Shown: one piece after another, positions 40,446-49,889 of the stretch
Position numbering within the stretch: position 1 is the first letter of the stretch
Layout: every line of letters starts with the position of its first letter
Assembly: GCF_025725725.1 (NCBI RefSeq)
Contig: NZ_CP107020.1
Span: forward strand, 496,001-560,000
Source: Brachybacterium huguangmaarense
GTDB lineage: Bacteria > Actinomycetota > Actinomycetes > Actinomycetales > Dermabacteraceae
Length of the DNA: 64,000 nt
Direction of reading: 5' to 3'
Notes under the pieces: model-generated
Seen by the model: the letters and a program-made list of their open reading frames with translations, nothing else
Databases searched by the model: none
What the model was told of the DNA's origin: nothing
Translations under genes and position numbers: made by a program

Positions 40446-41822
40446 TCAGCGTCGCAGGACGTGGCGCAGGGCGCCCTCGAGCTCCGGGTAGGCGGCCTCG
40501 AATCCGCTGTCGCGCAGCGTCGCGTCCGACACGCGCTGGTCGGCGCGCACCAGCTCGCGCGCTCCTTCTCGGCCGAGCAGCAGGGCGGGCCCGGCGGCCG
40601 GCACGGGCACGACGGCGGGACGGTGCAGCACGCGGCCGAGCGTCGAGGCGAGCTCCCGCGCGGTCGCCGGATGCGGGGCGACGGCGTTGACGGGCCCCGC
40701 GAGATCCGCCGTGAGCAGGGCGTGCGCGTACGAGCGCACCATGTCGTCGAGCGTGATCCAGCTGCTCACGGCGTCGGGCGGGGCCAGACGGCCGCCGAGA
40801 CCGAGCAGGAACAGCGGCAGCTGGGGCAGGAGCGCTCCCCCGCCGTCGGACAGCACGATCCCGGTGCGCAGATGCACGGTCCGCACGCCCGCCTCGGCGG
40901 CACGCCGGGTCGAGGACTCCCAGGCCCGGCACACCTGCGCGAGCACGTCGTCGCCGCCCAGGTCGCCCTCCGTGAGCAGCTCCCCGGGCCGCTGCGCCCC
41001 GTAGTACCCGATCGCGCTCGCCTGGACCAGGACGCGCGGCCCGTCGGACATGCCCGCGATGGTGCGGGAGATGAGCTCGGAGCTCGAGACGCGGGAGGAC
41101 AGGATCTCCTGCTTCGCCTCAGGCGTCATGCGGGTGGCGATCGAGCGGCCGGCGAGGTTCACGACGGCGTCGACGCCCTCGAGGTCCGCCGGGTCGAGCA
41201 CGCCGCGCTGCGGGTCCCACGAGATCTCTCCCTCGCCCGCCTCGCGTCCGCGCACCATGCGTCGCACGCGGTGCCCGCCCGTCTCGAGGAGGGCGGCGAG
41301 CTGGGTGCCGATGAGACCCGAGGCCCCCGCGATCGCGACCGTGAGCCGTGGCGCGTCGGCGTAGCGGGCATGGAGGTCGAGGTCGTCCCGCAGCTGCTCG
41401 GTGCGGAAGGTCAGGGTGCGGCGCACCTGGTCGGCGAGGGCGGCATCGGCCACGCGGCCACCGCCCGGAGCCTCGGCCTCGATCGTGTCCCGGACCGTGG
41501 TGCCGGATCCGTCGCCGCGCAGCTCGTGCACGTGATGCCACAGGCGGAACGGCCCGGTCACCTGCCGGTCCTCGAAGCGCAGGGCGTCGTCGTGCTCGGC
41601 GAGCGCCGCGTGTCGCAGCGTCCAGCGGGGCCGCCCGGTCGGCAGCATGCCCGGGCCGAGGTGCACGCTGACGCGACGGCCGACGTCGAGTCCCCCCTCG
41701 GCGGGCCGGTCGATCGTGGCGAGGCCGGGCGGGGTGAGCCGCACGAGGGCGCCGGGACGGCGATGCCACGCGGCGACGTCGGCGAACGGGTGGTCCAGGT
41801 GGTCGGTGGACTCGATGCGCAT
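40446..41822 (-). CDS. TIGR01777 family epimerase with an SRPBCC-like N-terminal domain
   Basis: A 458-residue fusion. Residues 1-150 resemble a START/SRPBCC domain (HPFADVAAWHRRPGALVRL, GPFRLWHHVHELRGDGSGTT). Residues 160-458 are an atypical extended SDR (LTVAIAGASGLIGTQLAALL, VVNLAGRSIATRMTPEAK, QASAIGYYGAQRPGEL) closed by a DUF1731 C-terminus (ELVRADQRVSDATLRDSGFE). Such fusions are common in actinobacteria and are linked only loosely to cell division (SulA-like YfcH). The reaction is unknown. It has no close operon partner. Confidence 0.9.
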   Translation of the reverse strand: MRIESTDHLDHPFADVAAWHRRPGALVRLTPPGLATIDRPAEGGLDVGRRVSVHLGPGMLPTGRPRWTLRHAALAEHDDALRFEDRQVTGPFRLWHHVHELRGDGSGTTVRDTIEAEAPGGGRVADAALADQVRRTLTFRTEQLRDDLDLHARYADAPRLTVAIAGASGLIGTQLAALLETGGHRVRRMVRGREAGEGEISWDPQRGVLDPADLEGVDAVVNLAGRSIATRMTPEAKQEILSSRVSSSELISRTIAGMSDGPRVLVQASAIGYYGAQRPGELLTEGDLGGDDVLAQVCRAWESSTRRAAEAGVRTVHLRTGIVLSDGGGALLPQLPLFLLGLGGRLAPPDAVSSWITLDDMVRSYAHALLTADLAGPVNAVAPHPATARELASTLGRVLHRPAVVPVPAAGPALLLGREGARELVRADQRVSDATLRDSGFEAAYPELEGALRHVLRR

Positions 41823-41924
41823 GGCATGCCTCCGGGGCTGACGCGGGATCGTGGCTCCACGCTACCGGGGCCCGCGCCGTAGGAGGAACGGCCGGCCGGT
41901 CGGTCGGGTGCGCCGACACAGAGG

Positions 41925-41978
41925 TGACGCTGAGAGCCGCACCCCTCCGATTCTCGAGGGCTGCGGCTCTCAGCGTCA
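41925..41978. repeat. Long palindrome between two minus-strand genes
   Basis: TGACGCTGAGAGCCGCA at 41925-41941 and its perfect inverse at 41962-41978 enclose a loop with a CCCTC/GAGGG inner stem. It is 69 bp beyond the AGCS stop and 102 bp upstream of the epimerase start. It could terminate the AGCS transcript, although no U-tract follows. Arm sequence is unrelated to the GGTAGTCATATGGTC family. Confidence 0.85.
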
Positions 41979-42047
41979 CATGTGTGCGCCGCCCGGCCCC
42001 GTAAGCCGCTCGGGCGGGGACGTCAGCGCACCGCGGGAGCAGCCGCG

Positions 42048-43598
42048 TCAGCGCGTCGCGTCGACCTCCTCCTCGGAGCGCCCGTCGCGCTGGGCGCGCT
42101 TCTCGGCGCGCTCGATCCAGAAGTCCGCGTTCTCGATGCCGAGCTTCCGCGGATCGAACTGCGGGTCGAGCCCGGCCTTCTTCTGCTGCCGGTAGTCCTT
42201 GAGCGCCTTGAGCGCCGGGAACTGCAGCACGAGGATCGCCAGGATGTTGAGCCAGGCCATCGCGCCCACGCCGATGTCGCCCAGCCCCCACGCGGTGCCG
42301 GTGCTCGTGGACAGGCCGCCCACGAGCACGGCCACCATGATGAGCACGCGCAGCACCCACACCAGGGCGCGTCGCGCCGTGTGGTTCGGGACCCAGCGCA
42401 TGAGGTAGGTCAGGTTGGTCTCGGCCATGTAGTAGTACGCGATGATCGTCGTGAACGCGAAGAACAGCAGCGCGAACGCGATGAATGAGGCGCCGACGCC
42501 CGGGAGCATCGTGTCGAAGCCGGCCTGGGCGAAGCCCGGGCCCACCTTGACCGAGTCGGCCAGGCCGCCGGGGCCCTCGGTGAGGATCTGCGAGGGGTCC
42601 TCGACGGCATCGGAGTAGACGCGGTACATGCCGGTGGACAGGATCATGAACGCGGTCGCGGAGCAGACGAACAGGGTGTCGACGTACACCGCGAAGGCCT
42701 GCACGAAGCCCTGCTTGGCGGGATGGGACACCTCGGCGGCGGCGGCCGAGTGGGGGCCCGTGCCCTGGCCGGCCTCGTTCGAGTAGAGGCCGCGCTTGAC
42801 GCCCCACTGCACGGCGAGGCCCCAGATCGCGCCGTACACGGCGTTCATGCCGAAGGCCGAGGAGAAGATCTCGCTGAAGACGGGCACGATCTGGTCGGCG
42901 TTGACGACCATGAGGGCGATCGCCGCGATGATGTAGATGATCGCCATGGCGGGCACGACGAGCGACGCGAAGTTCGCGATGGTCTTGACGCCGCCGATGA
43001 TGATGACCGCGAGCACGACGAGCACGACCACGGTGGGCACCCACAGCGGCAGACCCCACGCGCCTTCCATCGAGGTGGAGATGCCGTTGGCCTGCACGCC
43101 CGGCAGGAAGAAGCTCAGGGCGATCACGGACACGATCGCGAAGATGATCGCGTAGACCTGGGAGAAGCCCCGGCCGCGCGTGTGCCTGTAGGCCTTCTCG
43201 ATGTAGAAGGCGGGGCCGCCGCGGTACTCGCCCGTGTCGCGGTCGCGCTCCTTGAAGATCTGGCCGAGCGTGCACTCGATGTACGACGTGGCCGATCCGA
43301 GGAACGCCATCATCCACATCCAGAACACGGCACCGGGGCCGCCGAAGGCGATGGCCGTGGCCACGCCCGCGATGTTGCCGGTGCCGACGCGGCCGGCGAG
43401 CGAGATCATGAGCGACTGGAACGAGGAGATGCCGGAGGCGGACTTCTCGCCGCGGACGATCTGCCGCAGCATGTCGGGAATGTTCCTGATCTGCAGCAGG
43501 CCCGTGCGGATCGTGAAGTAGAGGCCTGCGGCGAGGCACAGGACGATGAACGGGGTGCCCTGGATGTTTCCGGACAGCCACCCGATGAGGTCGGTCAT
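42048..43598 (-). CDS. Alanine/glycine:cation symporter (AGCS family)
   Basis: A 516-residue sodium-coupled amino acid transporter with about 11 helices. Family motifs are SSFQSLMISLAGRVGTGNIA and GVATAIAFGGPGAVFWMW (near 55-95), FLGSATSYIECTLGQIF, WGVKRGLYSNEAGQGTGPHS (near 270), and FAFTTIIAYYYMAETNLTYL. The substrate is probably alanine or glycine. ATG 43598 has AGGAG seven bases upstream. The charged C-terminal 45 residues are cytoplasmic. The long upstream region could hold a regulatory leader. Confidence 0.93.
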   Translation of the reverse strand: MTDLIGWLSGNIQGTPFIVLCLAAGLYFTIRTGLLQIRNIPDMLRQIVRGEKSASGISSFQSLMISLAGRVGTGNIAGVATAIAFGGPGAVFWMWMMAFLGSATSYIECTLGQIFKERDRDTGEYRGGPAFYIEKAYRHTRGRGFSQVYAIIFAIVSVIALSFFLPGVQANGISTSMEGAWGLPLWVPTVVVLVVLAVIIIGGVKTIANFASLVVPAMAIIYIIAAIALMVVNADQIVPVFSEIFSSAFGMNAVYGAIWGLAVQWGVKRGLYSNEAGQGTGPHSAAAAEVSHPAKQGFVQAFAVYVDTLFVCSATAFMILSTGMYRVYSDAVEDPSQILTEGPGGLADSVKVGPGFAQAGFDTMLPGVGASFIAFALLFFAFTTIIAYYYMAETNLTYLMRWVPNHTARRALVWVLRVLIMVAVLVGGLSTSTGTAWGLGDIGVGAMAWLNILAILVLQFPALKALKDYRQQKKAGLDPQFDPRKLGIENADFWIERAEKRAQRDGRSEEEVDATR

Positions 43599-44006
43599 CT
43601 GCGGACTCCTCGTGGTCGGGGAAACGGGACCTGCATCAAGGGGGAAGCAGGCGTACGGCGTCCGGGCGGTGGCAGAGCACGCCGATGCCGGTGGGCACGG
43701 GCGGGTCCGCGAGGCGGTCGCCGCTCGGATAGGCACCGAGTGTGGCGGACATCTCCCCGTCGGGAGAGCAGTTTTCCGTGCCGGAGCCGACTTCGTTGTC
43801 GATCCGTGACCTTGGCCGGCGCCCCCGCGGGGCGGAGATCGCGCACCTCGCGGAGCATCGCGGGCCGCTCGCGGAACATCGCGGGGCGTCCGCGCCGGTC
43901 GACCTTGCGCACGTGCCCGGGCGGGTCGCGGCCGACGGCTCTGCCTGCGTCCGGGCATGGAAGGACCCCTCGCGCACCTGCCAGAGCCCGCCTGCCCTTG
44001 CTGCCG
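43599..44006. other. Gene-free region upstream of the AGCS gene with a possible structured leader
   Basis: On the minus strand 43706-43751 can form a cloverleaf-like fold: GTCCGC (43751-43746) pairs with GCGGAC (43711-43706), enclosing CTCGG/CCGAG and GGC/GCC hairpins, with another stem CTCCC/GGGAG at 43754-43767. The same stretch also encodes a 38-codon frame (MSATLGAYPSGDRLADPP) with gene-like third positions. No known riboswitch signature, including glycine, was recognised. Around 43850-43890 the motif CTCGCGGAACATCGCGGG is repeated. Confidence 0.3.
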
Positions 44007-44912
44007 TCAAGCCCTGGGGGAGTTCAGCGAGGTGACACCGCACGAGGGGTCGCGGACGAGTCTAGCCAATGCCCCGGGGCGGTGCGAACCCGCACGTCGC
44101 CCCGCCGCCCGCATCACGAGGAACGCGGCGAGGAGCCACAGCGCCCAGCCGCTCGCCTCGACGATCCAGAACGCCCCGTCCCCGCGCTCGGACGCCGGGG
44201 AGAGGAGGTTCTGGTCGATCGCGACGCGCAGGCTGTTGAGGAGGCCGTGCCCGAGCACCGCCGGCCACACGCTCATCCCGAGCACTCGCAGCGTCGACAG
44301 CAGCGGAGCGACGGCGAGGATCACCAGCAGGTAGGCGACGAGCTCGCGACCGGCGAGCCCGAGGGCGATCACGATCGGCAGGTGCCAGAGGGCCCAGAGC
44401 ACGCCGATGACGAGGGAGGAGGCCCAGAAGCCGAGCGGGCTGAGCGTCGTCTGCAGCCATCCGCGCCAGCCCAGCTCCTCGCCGATGCCGAAGAGGGTCT
44501 GGAGGACGAGCACGACGGGCACGGCGACCACGATCATCGCGATGCCGTCGCCTGCGCCGAGCTGCGCCGATCCGGTGACCAGCGCGATCGCGGCGCGCAC
44601 CAGCGGGACCGAGGCGAAGGCGAGCACCGCGACTCCCGCGGCCTGCCAGAGGGCCCTGCGGGACGGGACGGTGAGGGTGAGGGCGTCACGCCTCCGGACG
44701 GATCGGTCGCGCACGATCAGCGCGGCGATCAGCGGGGCGAGCTGCGCGATCGGGACGACGAGACCCACGGCCTCCTCCGGGAGGACGCCGAGGGCGAAGG
44801 GCACGGAGAGCAGGCCGGAGGCCGCGAGGGCGATCGCGAAGAAGGCGGCCACGCGGGTCCAGCGAACCCGGGTCGGCGTCGCCGCGATCGCGGCGGACGG
44901 GGAGAGGGGCAT
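44007..44912 (-). CDS. CPBP family intramembrane metalloprotease
   Basis: A 301-residue membrane protein with about eight helices and the CPBP/Abi signature: FGIGEELGWRGWLQ with Glu145-Glu146 and Arg150, then VLWALWHLPI (His) and VLGHGLLNSLRV (His, Asn). These residues form the active site of Rce1-like proteases. Relatives are involved in peptide maturation or bacteriocin immunity; the target here is unknown. The start is MPLSPSAAIAATP at 44912, with AGGAG upstream. Stands alone. Confidence 0.9.
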   Translation of the reverse strand: MPLSPSAAIAATPTRVRWTRVAAFFAIALAASGLLSVPFALGVLPEEAVGLVVPIAQLAPLIAALIVRDRSVRRRDALTLTVPSRRALWQAAGVAVLAFASVPLVRAAIALVTGSAQLGAGDGIAMIVVAVPVVLVLQTLFGIGEELGWRGWLQTTLSPLGFWASSLVIGVLWALWHLPIVIALGLAGRELVAYLLVILAVAPLLSTLRVLGMSVWPAVLGHGLLNSLRVAIDQNLLSPASERGDGAFWIVEASGWALWLLAAFLVMRAAGRRAGSHRPGALARLVRDPSCGVTSLNSPRA

Positions 44913-45331
44913 GGTCTCGCTCCTGGGATGGAAGGGCGCCCACCGGATCGGGCCGGCCGGGTCGTTCACTGCCCTCGACGCTACGGAGGCGCCGACCGTG
45001 CCGACATGGTGGATCCCGCCGTCCCTTCCGGGGGAGAACCCGAGGTCCCGACGCCCTCTCTCGGGGGACCGCTGCCACGGACGGCGTCCCGGCTCTCGTC
45101 GTCGACCTCGAGGCCCGCTCCCTCGGCGCTCCGTCCCGCTCTCCCCGGCGAGGCCCCTGGGTCACCGGCGTCGAGCTCACGCGACGTGGTCACGACGCGC
45201 TGCTCGATCGCGCGCCGCCGCATCGAGGGCCCGTCGGGGAACAGCGGGATCCCCGGCGCACGGGCGAGACGGTGCCGGCGACGCCGAGCACCTCGGGTCA
45301 GCTCGACACTCAGGTCAGCTCGACGCCCGGG
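44913..45331. other. Spacer with no supported gene; stop-associated repeats at its left end
   Basis: An 80-codon minus-strand frame at 44981-45223 has moderately gene-like third positions but no ribosome site or recognisable domain. At 45298-45345, next to the aldo/keto reductase stop, the minus strand repeats AGCTGACCCGGGCGTCG as 17-bp units that each contain the AGC-TGA of the gene's end. Confidence 0.4.
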
Positions 45332-46336
45332 TCAGCTCAGCCGATGCGGCGGAGAGACCGTCTTGGCGGGGTCGGTCTCCGGGATGTCGCCGAGCACCTC
45401 GTCGATGCGTCGCAGGGTCTCGGCGTCGAGGCGCACGCCCGACGCCTTCACGTTCTCGGTCACCTGCTCGGGCCGCGAGGCGCCGATGATCGCGCCGGCG
45501 ACGTTGTCGTTCGCGAGCACCCACGCCACGGCGAGCTGGGCCATGGTCAGACCCAGGTCGTCGGCGATCGGGCGGAGGTTCTGGACCGCCTCGAGCGTCG
45601 GATCGTCGAGGAAGCGCTTGATCATGTCGGCGCCGCCCTTCTCGTCGCGCGCCCGCGACCCCTCCGGCGGCTCGGCGCCCACCTGGTACTTGCCGGTCAG
45701 GATGCCCTGCGCGATCGGGGACCAGACGATCTGGGAGACGCCGAGCTCGCGCGAGTCGGGCACCACGCGCTCCTCGATCACGCGCCACAGCATCGAGTAC
45801 TGGGGCTGGTTCGAGACGAGCTGGATGCCGAGGTCGCGCGCCAGGTGGTGCCCCGCCCGGATCTGGTCGGCGGTCCACTCCGAGACCCCGATGTACAGGG
45901 CCTTGCCCGCGCGCACGACGTCGGCGAAGGCCTGCATCGTCTCCTCGAGCGGCGTCTCGTAGTCGTAGCGGTGGGCCTGGTAGAGGTCGACGTAGTCGGT
46001 CTGCAGACGCCGCAGGGAAGCGTCGATCGACTCGCGGATGTGCTTGCGGGACAGGCCGGTGTCGTTGTGGCCCTTGGGGCCCGTCGGGAAGTAGACCTTG
46101 GTGAAGATCTCGAGCGACTCGCGGCGCTCGCCCTTGAGCGCCTCGCCCAGGACCGTCTCGGCGGCCGTGTTGGCGTAGGTGTCGGCCGTGTCGAAGCTCG
46201 TGATGCCGCTGTCGAGAGCCGCCCGCACGCAGGCCCGCGCCCGCTCGTCCTCGATCTGGGAGGCGTGGGTGAGCCAGTTGCCGTAGATGATCTCGCTGAT
46301 CTTGAGGCCGCTGCGGCCCAGGTATTTGAATTCCAT
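45332..46336 (-). CDS. Aldo/keto reductase (voltage-gated potassium channel beta-subunit type)
   Basis: A 334-residue NADP-dependent oxidoreductase of the YghZ/Kv-beta group. The tetrad is visible: Asp in SFDTADTYANT, Tyr in the same segment, Lys in IFTKVYFPTG and His in LYQAHRYDY. The C-terminal cofactor loop is AGAIIGASRPEQVTENVKA. The length is normal for the group. The natural substrate is unknown. Single gene. Confidence 0.93.
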   Translation of the reverse strand: MEFKYLGRSGLKISEIIYGNWLTHASQIEDERARACVRAALDSGITSFDTADTYANTAAETVLGEALKGERRESLEIFTKVYFPTGPKGHNDTGLSRKHIRESIDASLRRLQTDYVDLYQAHRYDYETPLEETMQAFADVVRAGKALYIGVSEWTADQIRAGHHLARDLGIQLVSNQPQYSMLWRVIEERVVPDSRELGVSQIVWSPIAQGILTGKYQVGAEPPEGSRARDEKGGADMIKRFLDDPTLEAVQNLRPIADDLGLTMAQLAVAWVLANDNVAGAIIGASRPEQVTENVKASGVRLDAETLRRIDEVLGDIPETDPAKTVSPPHRLS

Positions 46337-46534
46337 GCCGTCAGACTACGAACCCCCGCCGACAGATGCATGGGCGCCGTCGCGGGGCCGCCCGCGGAAC
46401 CCGTCCGGACCTCCTGACCTCCGTGCGCCGTCGTCACCCACTCTCGGACCAGCGCGACGCCGGGACGGGGGCGCGCACGAGCGCGGGCGCGGGCACCCTC
46501 AGGCCATGAGCCCGCTGGCGGACCGTGCCGGCGA

Positions 46535-46597
46535 GGCCACGGTCCGCCAAAGGACACGAGCGCGACGCCACGGTCCGCCAGCAGCCACGAGCGCGAC
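46535..46597. repeat. Two-copy 30-bp repeat beyond the AbgT gene
   Basis: CCACGGTCCGCCA followed by six variable bases and ACGAGCGCGACG occurs twice in tandem. The 300-bp space between the aldo/keto reductase start and the AbgT stop is otherwise featureless GC-rich sequence. Confidence 0.55.
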
Positions 46598-46636
46598 GTC
46601 AGCCCCCTGCCCCGCGCGCCCCGCGCGCGCCGCCCG

Positions 46637-48223
46637 TCACTCGCCGAGGTAGATCCCGTTGCCGGGGCCGAGCGGCAGATCGGCGAAGAAGAACACCGCG
46701 AGGATCGCGGCCCAGATCAGCCAGAACGGCACGACGAAGGGCAGCATGCGCGCGAACAGCGTGCCGAGTCCGGCCTGCGCCTCGTACTTCCGCAGCATGC
46801 CCAGCAGCACGACCATGTACGGGTTCATGGGGGTGATGATCTGGGTCGCGGAGTCGCCCACGCGGAACGCCGCCTGCGTGAACGCCGGCTCGTAGCCGAG
46901 CAGCGCGAACATCGGCACGAACACCGCGGCCATGATCGTCCACATGCCCGAGCCGGAGATGATGAACAGGTTGAGCACGCTCGCCAGCAGGATGAAGCCG
47001 AGCACCGCCCCGAAGCCGGTCAGGCCGATCCGCTCGAGCCCCTCGGCGCCGGTCACGGCGATCCACGAGCCGATCCCGGACCAGTTGAACAGCGCGATGA
47101 AGTTGCCCAGGATGAAGGCGAGCACGAGGAACGGCAGCATCTCCTTGATCGCGTCGGTCATCATGCGCACGGCGTCTCCAGTGGAGCGCAGGGTGCCCGT
47201 GACCATGCCGTAGACCAGGCCCAGCACGACGAAGTACGCGAACACCAGGAACACGATCGAGTCGAGGAGCGGGGACTTGGGCAGGAAGCCGCCGTCCTCG
47301 TTGCGCCACGGCGAGGAGGGCAGGAGCGCCGCGACGAGCACGACCGCGGTGAGCACGACGCCCGCGATCACGGCCGCCACGAGCCCGCGCTTCTCGACCG
47401 GGCTGAGCTTGGCGCGCATGTGCTCGGCCGAGGTGCCGGAGTCGTCCCCGTCCTCGAGCGTCTCGTCGCGCGGCACGTCCTGGCGCACGAGCCGGGGCTC
47501 GATCACGCGGTCGATGATGAAGCCCGCCATCGCGCCGAGGATGATCGACGCGGCGATGTTGAACCACCAGTTGGAGATCGGGTTGACGGTGGTCGCGCCG
47601 AGCCCCGGCAGGGTCTCCATGACCGAGTTGGTGATGCCGGCGAACAGGGCGTCGAGGCTGGTCGGCACGATGTTGGTGGAGTAGCCGGCGCCGGCCGCGG
47701 CGAAGCCGCCGAGCAGACCCGCGACGGGATGGCGCCCGGCCGCCTTGAAGACGAGGGCGGCGAGCGGCGGGACCACCACGAACGCGGAGTCGGCCATGAT
47801 CGAGGCGATCACGCCGACGAAGCCGACCACGTAGGGCAGCGCCCAGGCGGGCGACGAGCCGAACATGGTCCGGATCCCCGCGGCCAGCAGCCCGGAGTGC
47901 TGGGCGATGCCGATGCCCAGCAGGATCGGCATCACGGTGACGAGCGGCGGGAAGCCCATGTAGTTCTGGCCGATGTTCGAGGTCAGCCAGGTCAGGCCCT
48001 CCCCCGTGAACAGGCCCTTGATGACGGTGGGCTCGTCGGAGCCGGGCACCTCGACGACGACGCCGGCGAGCGCCATCGCGGTCGAGACGATGCCGGTGAT
48101 CGCGAACAGGATCAGGAACAGCATGAACGGCTCGGGCAGCTTGTTGCCGATGCGTTCGACGCCGTTGAGGATCCGGTCGCCGAATCCTCGGGGGCCGGCG
48201 CTCGGGGCAGGGGTGGCGGTCAT
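46637..48223 (-). CDS. AbgT family transporter
   Basis: A 528-residue membrane protein with about 12 helices. AbgT hallmarks include RIGNKLPEPFMLFLIL, FPPLVTVMPILLGIGIAQHSG, GYSTNIVPTSLDALFAG, NPISNWWFNIAAS and at the end SATQIITPMNPYMVVLL. Members import p-aminobenzoyl-glutamate (E. coli AbgT) or export sulfonamides (MtrF). The M20 amidohydrolase gene directly upstream on the same strand (94 bp gap) favours uptake and cleavage of an amide such as aminobenzoyl-glutamate or another N-acyl amino acid. Confidence 0.93.
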   Translation of the reverse strand: MTATPAPSAGPRGFGDRILNGVERIGNKLPEPFMLFLILFAITGIVSTAMALAGVVVEVPGSDEPTVIKGLFTGEGLTWLTSNIGQNYMGFPPLVTVMPILLGIGIAQHSGLLAAGIRTMFGSSPAWALPYVVGFVGVIASIMADSAFVVVPPLAALVFKAAGRHPVAGLLGGFAAAGAGYSTNIVPTSLDALFAGITNSVMETLPGLGATTVNPISNWWFNIAASIILGAMAGFIIDRVIEPRLVRQDVPRDETLEDGDDSGTSAEHMRAKLSPVEKRGLVAAVIAGVVLTAVVLVAALLPSSPWRNEDGGFLPKSPLLDSIVFLVFAYFVVLGLVYGMVTGTLRSTGDAVRMMTDAIKEMLPFLVLAFILGNFIALFNWSGIGSWIAVTGAEGLERIGLTGFGAVLGFILLASVLNLFIISGSGMWTIMAAVFVPMFALLGYEPAFTQAAFRVGDSATQIITPMNPYMVVLLGMLRKYEAQAGLGTLFARMLPFVVPFWLIWAAILAVFFFADLPLGPGNGIYLGE

Positions 48224-48317
48224 CGGTGCTCCTGGGGCGGGGTGTCGGGCGGAAGGGAGGCAATGCGGTCCGGGCGAGTCTCGATCGGCAGAGGGGAGCC
48301 GATGCTGGTCAGGCGGG

Positions 48318-49688
48318 TCAGTCGAAGTAATGCGGGACGTCGATGGCGCCGCCGGAGGCCGCGAACTCCTCGGCCACGGCGCGGGCCAGCTCGTCATCGT
48401 GCAGGACGTCCAGGAGGGTCGCGGCGAGGCCGAAGGCCCCGTCGGCGGCGGCCGAGCGGGCGCGGTCGGAGGTCGCGGCGGCCGCGAACTCGCGCGTGTG
48501 CAGGGCGACCTCGGGGTCGGCGATGCGGATGAGCGGGTGCATGCCCGGCAGCCGGTAGCTGACGTTGCCGAAGTCGGTCGACGCGGCGAGGGTCTCGGAG
48601 ACGACGCCGCGGGGCAGCGGCTCACGTCCGCGACGCCGCTGCGCCTCGACCCAGCGGCCGGTGAGCGCCTCGTTGGTGCGCACGGGCAGCGACGGGGGGT
48701 GCACGTCCCAGTCGACGGTCACCCCGCAGCCGGTCATGAGGGCCGCTCCGAGCGCGACGTCCTCGACCCGTCGGGACAGGTCGCGCAGGGTCGCCGGCGC
48801 GGGAGAGCGCACGTACATCTGGACGCGGGCGAGGTCGGGGATGACGCTCGCGCGGTCCCCGCCCTCGGTGATGACGGCGTGCAGGCGGTCGGTGGGCGGG
48901 GTCTGCTGCCGCAGCAGACCGATGCCCTGGTACATGAGGGAGGCGGCGTCCAGGGCGTTGCGCCCCATGAAGGGCTGGGCGGAGGCGTGGGCCGTGCGGC
49001 CGTGGAAGTCGACGGTCAGGGTGCGCCGCCCGAGCCACAGCTGATCGGCCAGGTCGTGGCCGTAGCCGTGGGCCATGACGGCGGCGTCGAGGCCCTCGAA
49101 CGCGCCCTCGCGCGCCATCACCTCCTTGCCGCTGTGCCCCTCCTCGGCGGGGGTGCCGAGGTAGACGACGCGGCCCGGCACGAGGCCCGGGTCCTCTTGG
49201 GCGAGGGCCGCGAGCGCGAGGAACGCGCCGAGGCCCATCACGGCGATCACGTTGTGGCCGCAGCCGTGGCCGATGACCGGCAGGGCGTCGTACTCCGAGA
49301 GCACGGCGACGGTCGGGCTCTCGACGCCCTCGGCCGGGGCGATCTCGGCGCGGATGGCGGTCTCGACGCCGTGCACGCCGAGCTGGGCGTCGATCCCGTG
49401 GCGCTGCAGCATCTCGACGATCGCGCGGCTGGAGCGGACCTCCTCGAAGGCGGTCTCGGGATGCGCGGCGAGGTCGAGCATGAGGTCGACGAGCTCGCCG
49501 TGCAGACCCTCGACGGCGTGCTCGAGGCGAGCGGTCACGGCATCGTCGGCGCCGGCGAAGGCGGAGCCGGGATGGCGTGCGGTCGCGTACGCGGCATCGG
49601 TCGCCGCCTGCAGCTCCTCGAGGTAGTCGGTCGAGGGCTCGAGCGGCTCGGCGGAGGGGCGAGGGGCATCGTGCGCAGTGGTGGGCAT
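48318..49688 (-). CDS. M20 family amidohydrolase (AbgB-like)
   Basis: A 456-residue zinc/manganese peptidase-like enzyme. Metal-site motifs are SEYDALPVIGHGCGHN, PAEEGHSGKEVM and AHGYGHDL, with the dimer domain starting TVDFHGRTAHASAQPF; the last ligand lies in STDFGNVSYRLPGMHP. It hydrolyses amide bonds of N-acyl or aminobenzoyl amino acids in the cytosol. ATG 49688 (MPTTAHDAP) is preferred over ATG 49778, because family proteins begin near here, but neither has a strong ribosome site. It is upstream of and probably co-transcribed with the AbgT transporter gene. Confidence 0.92.
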   Translation of the reverse strand: MPTTAHDAPRPSAEPLEPSTDYLEELQAATDAAYATARHPGSAFAGADDAVTARLEHAVEGLHGELVDLMLDLAAHPETAFEEVRSSRAIVEMLQRHGIDAQLGVHGVETAIRAEIAPAEGVESPTVAVLSEYDALPVIGHGCGHNVIAVMGLGAFLALAALAQEDPGLVPGRVVYLGTPAEEGHSGKEVMAREGAFEGLDAAVMAHGYGHDLADQLWLGRRTLTVDFHGRTAHASAQPFMGRNALDAASLMYQGIGLLRQQTPPTDRLHAVITEGGDRASVIPDLARVQMYVRSPAPATLRDLSRRVEDVALGAALMTGCGVTVDWDVHPPSLPVRTNEALTGRWVEAQRRRGREPLPRGVVSETLAASTDFGNVSYRLPGMHPLIRIADPEVALHTREFAAAATSDRARSAAADGAFGLAATLLDVLHDDELARAVAEEFAASGGAIDVPHYFD

Positions 49689-49889
49689 GGGAACACCCAA
49701 ACACAGCGAGCGGCGTCGGCGCTCCTGATCCGGCACGTGCAACCATGCCGTGACGTGCGCAGACCACGCATCGGTCACCGGTGGCGACGGATGGCGGCCC
49801 TGTGCCTATCCTGGGCCCTTTCATCCGCCGGGCATCCCCGGGCGGCCCGTCCGCCCCGCCCTCGTCCCTCTTCTCCCCGGAAGGCTCCG

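Noticed and set aside
43599-44006. Glycine riboswitch upstream of the AGCS gene
   Set aside because: The conserved glycine-aptamer core could not be found on the minus strand.
44981-45223. 80-codon minus-strand frame between the CPBP and aldo/keto reductase genes
   Set aside because: Moderate codon bias only, no ribosome site, no domain; not strong enough to list as a gene.
47973-49889. Long plus-strand open frame in front of the MetP-like symporter
   Set aside because: It is antisense to the M20 amidohydrolase and AbgT genes; protein-like motifs start only at MSSSTDTAAPEK at 49890, where a ribosome site is found.
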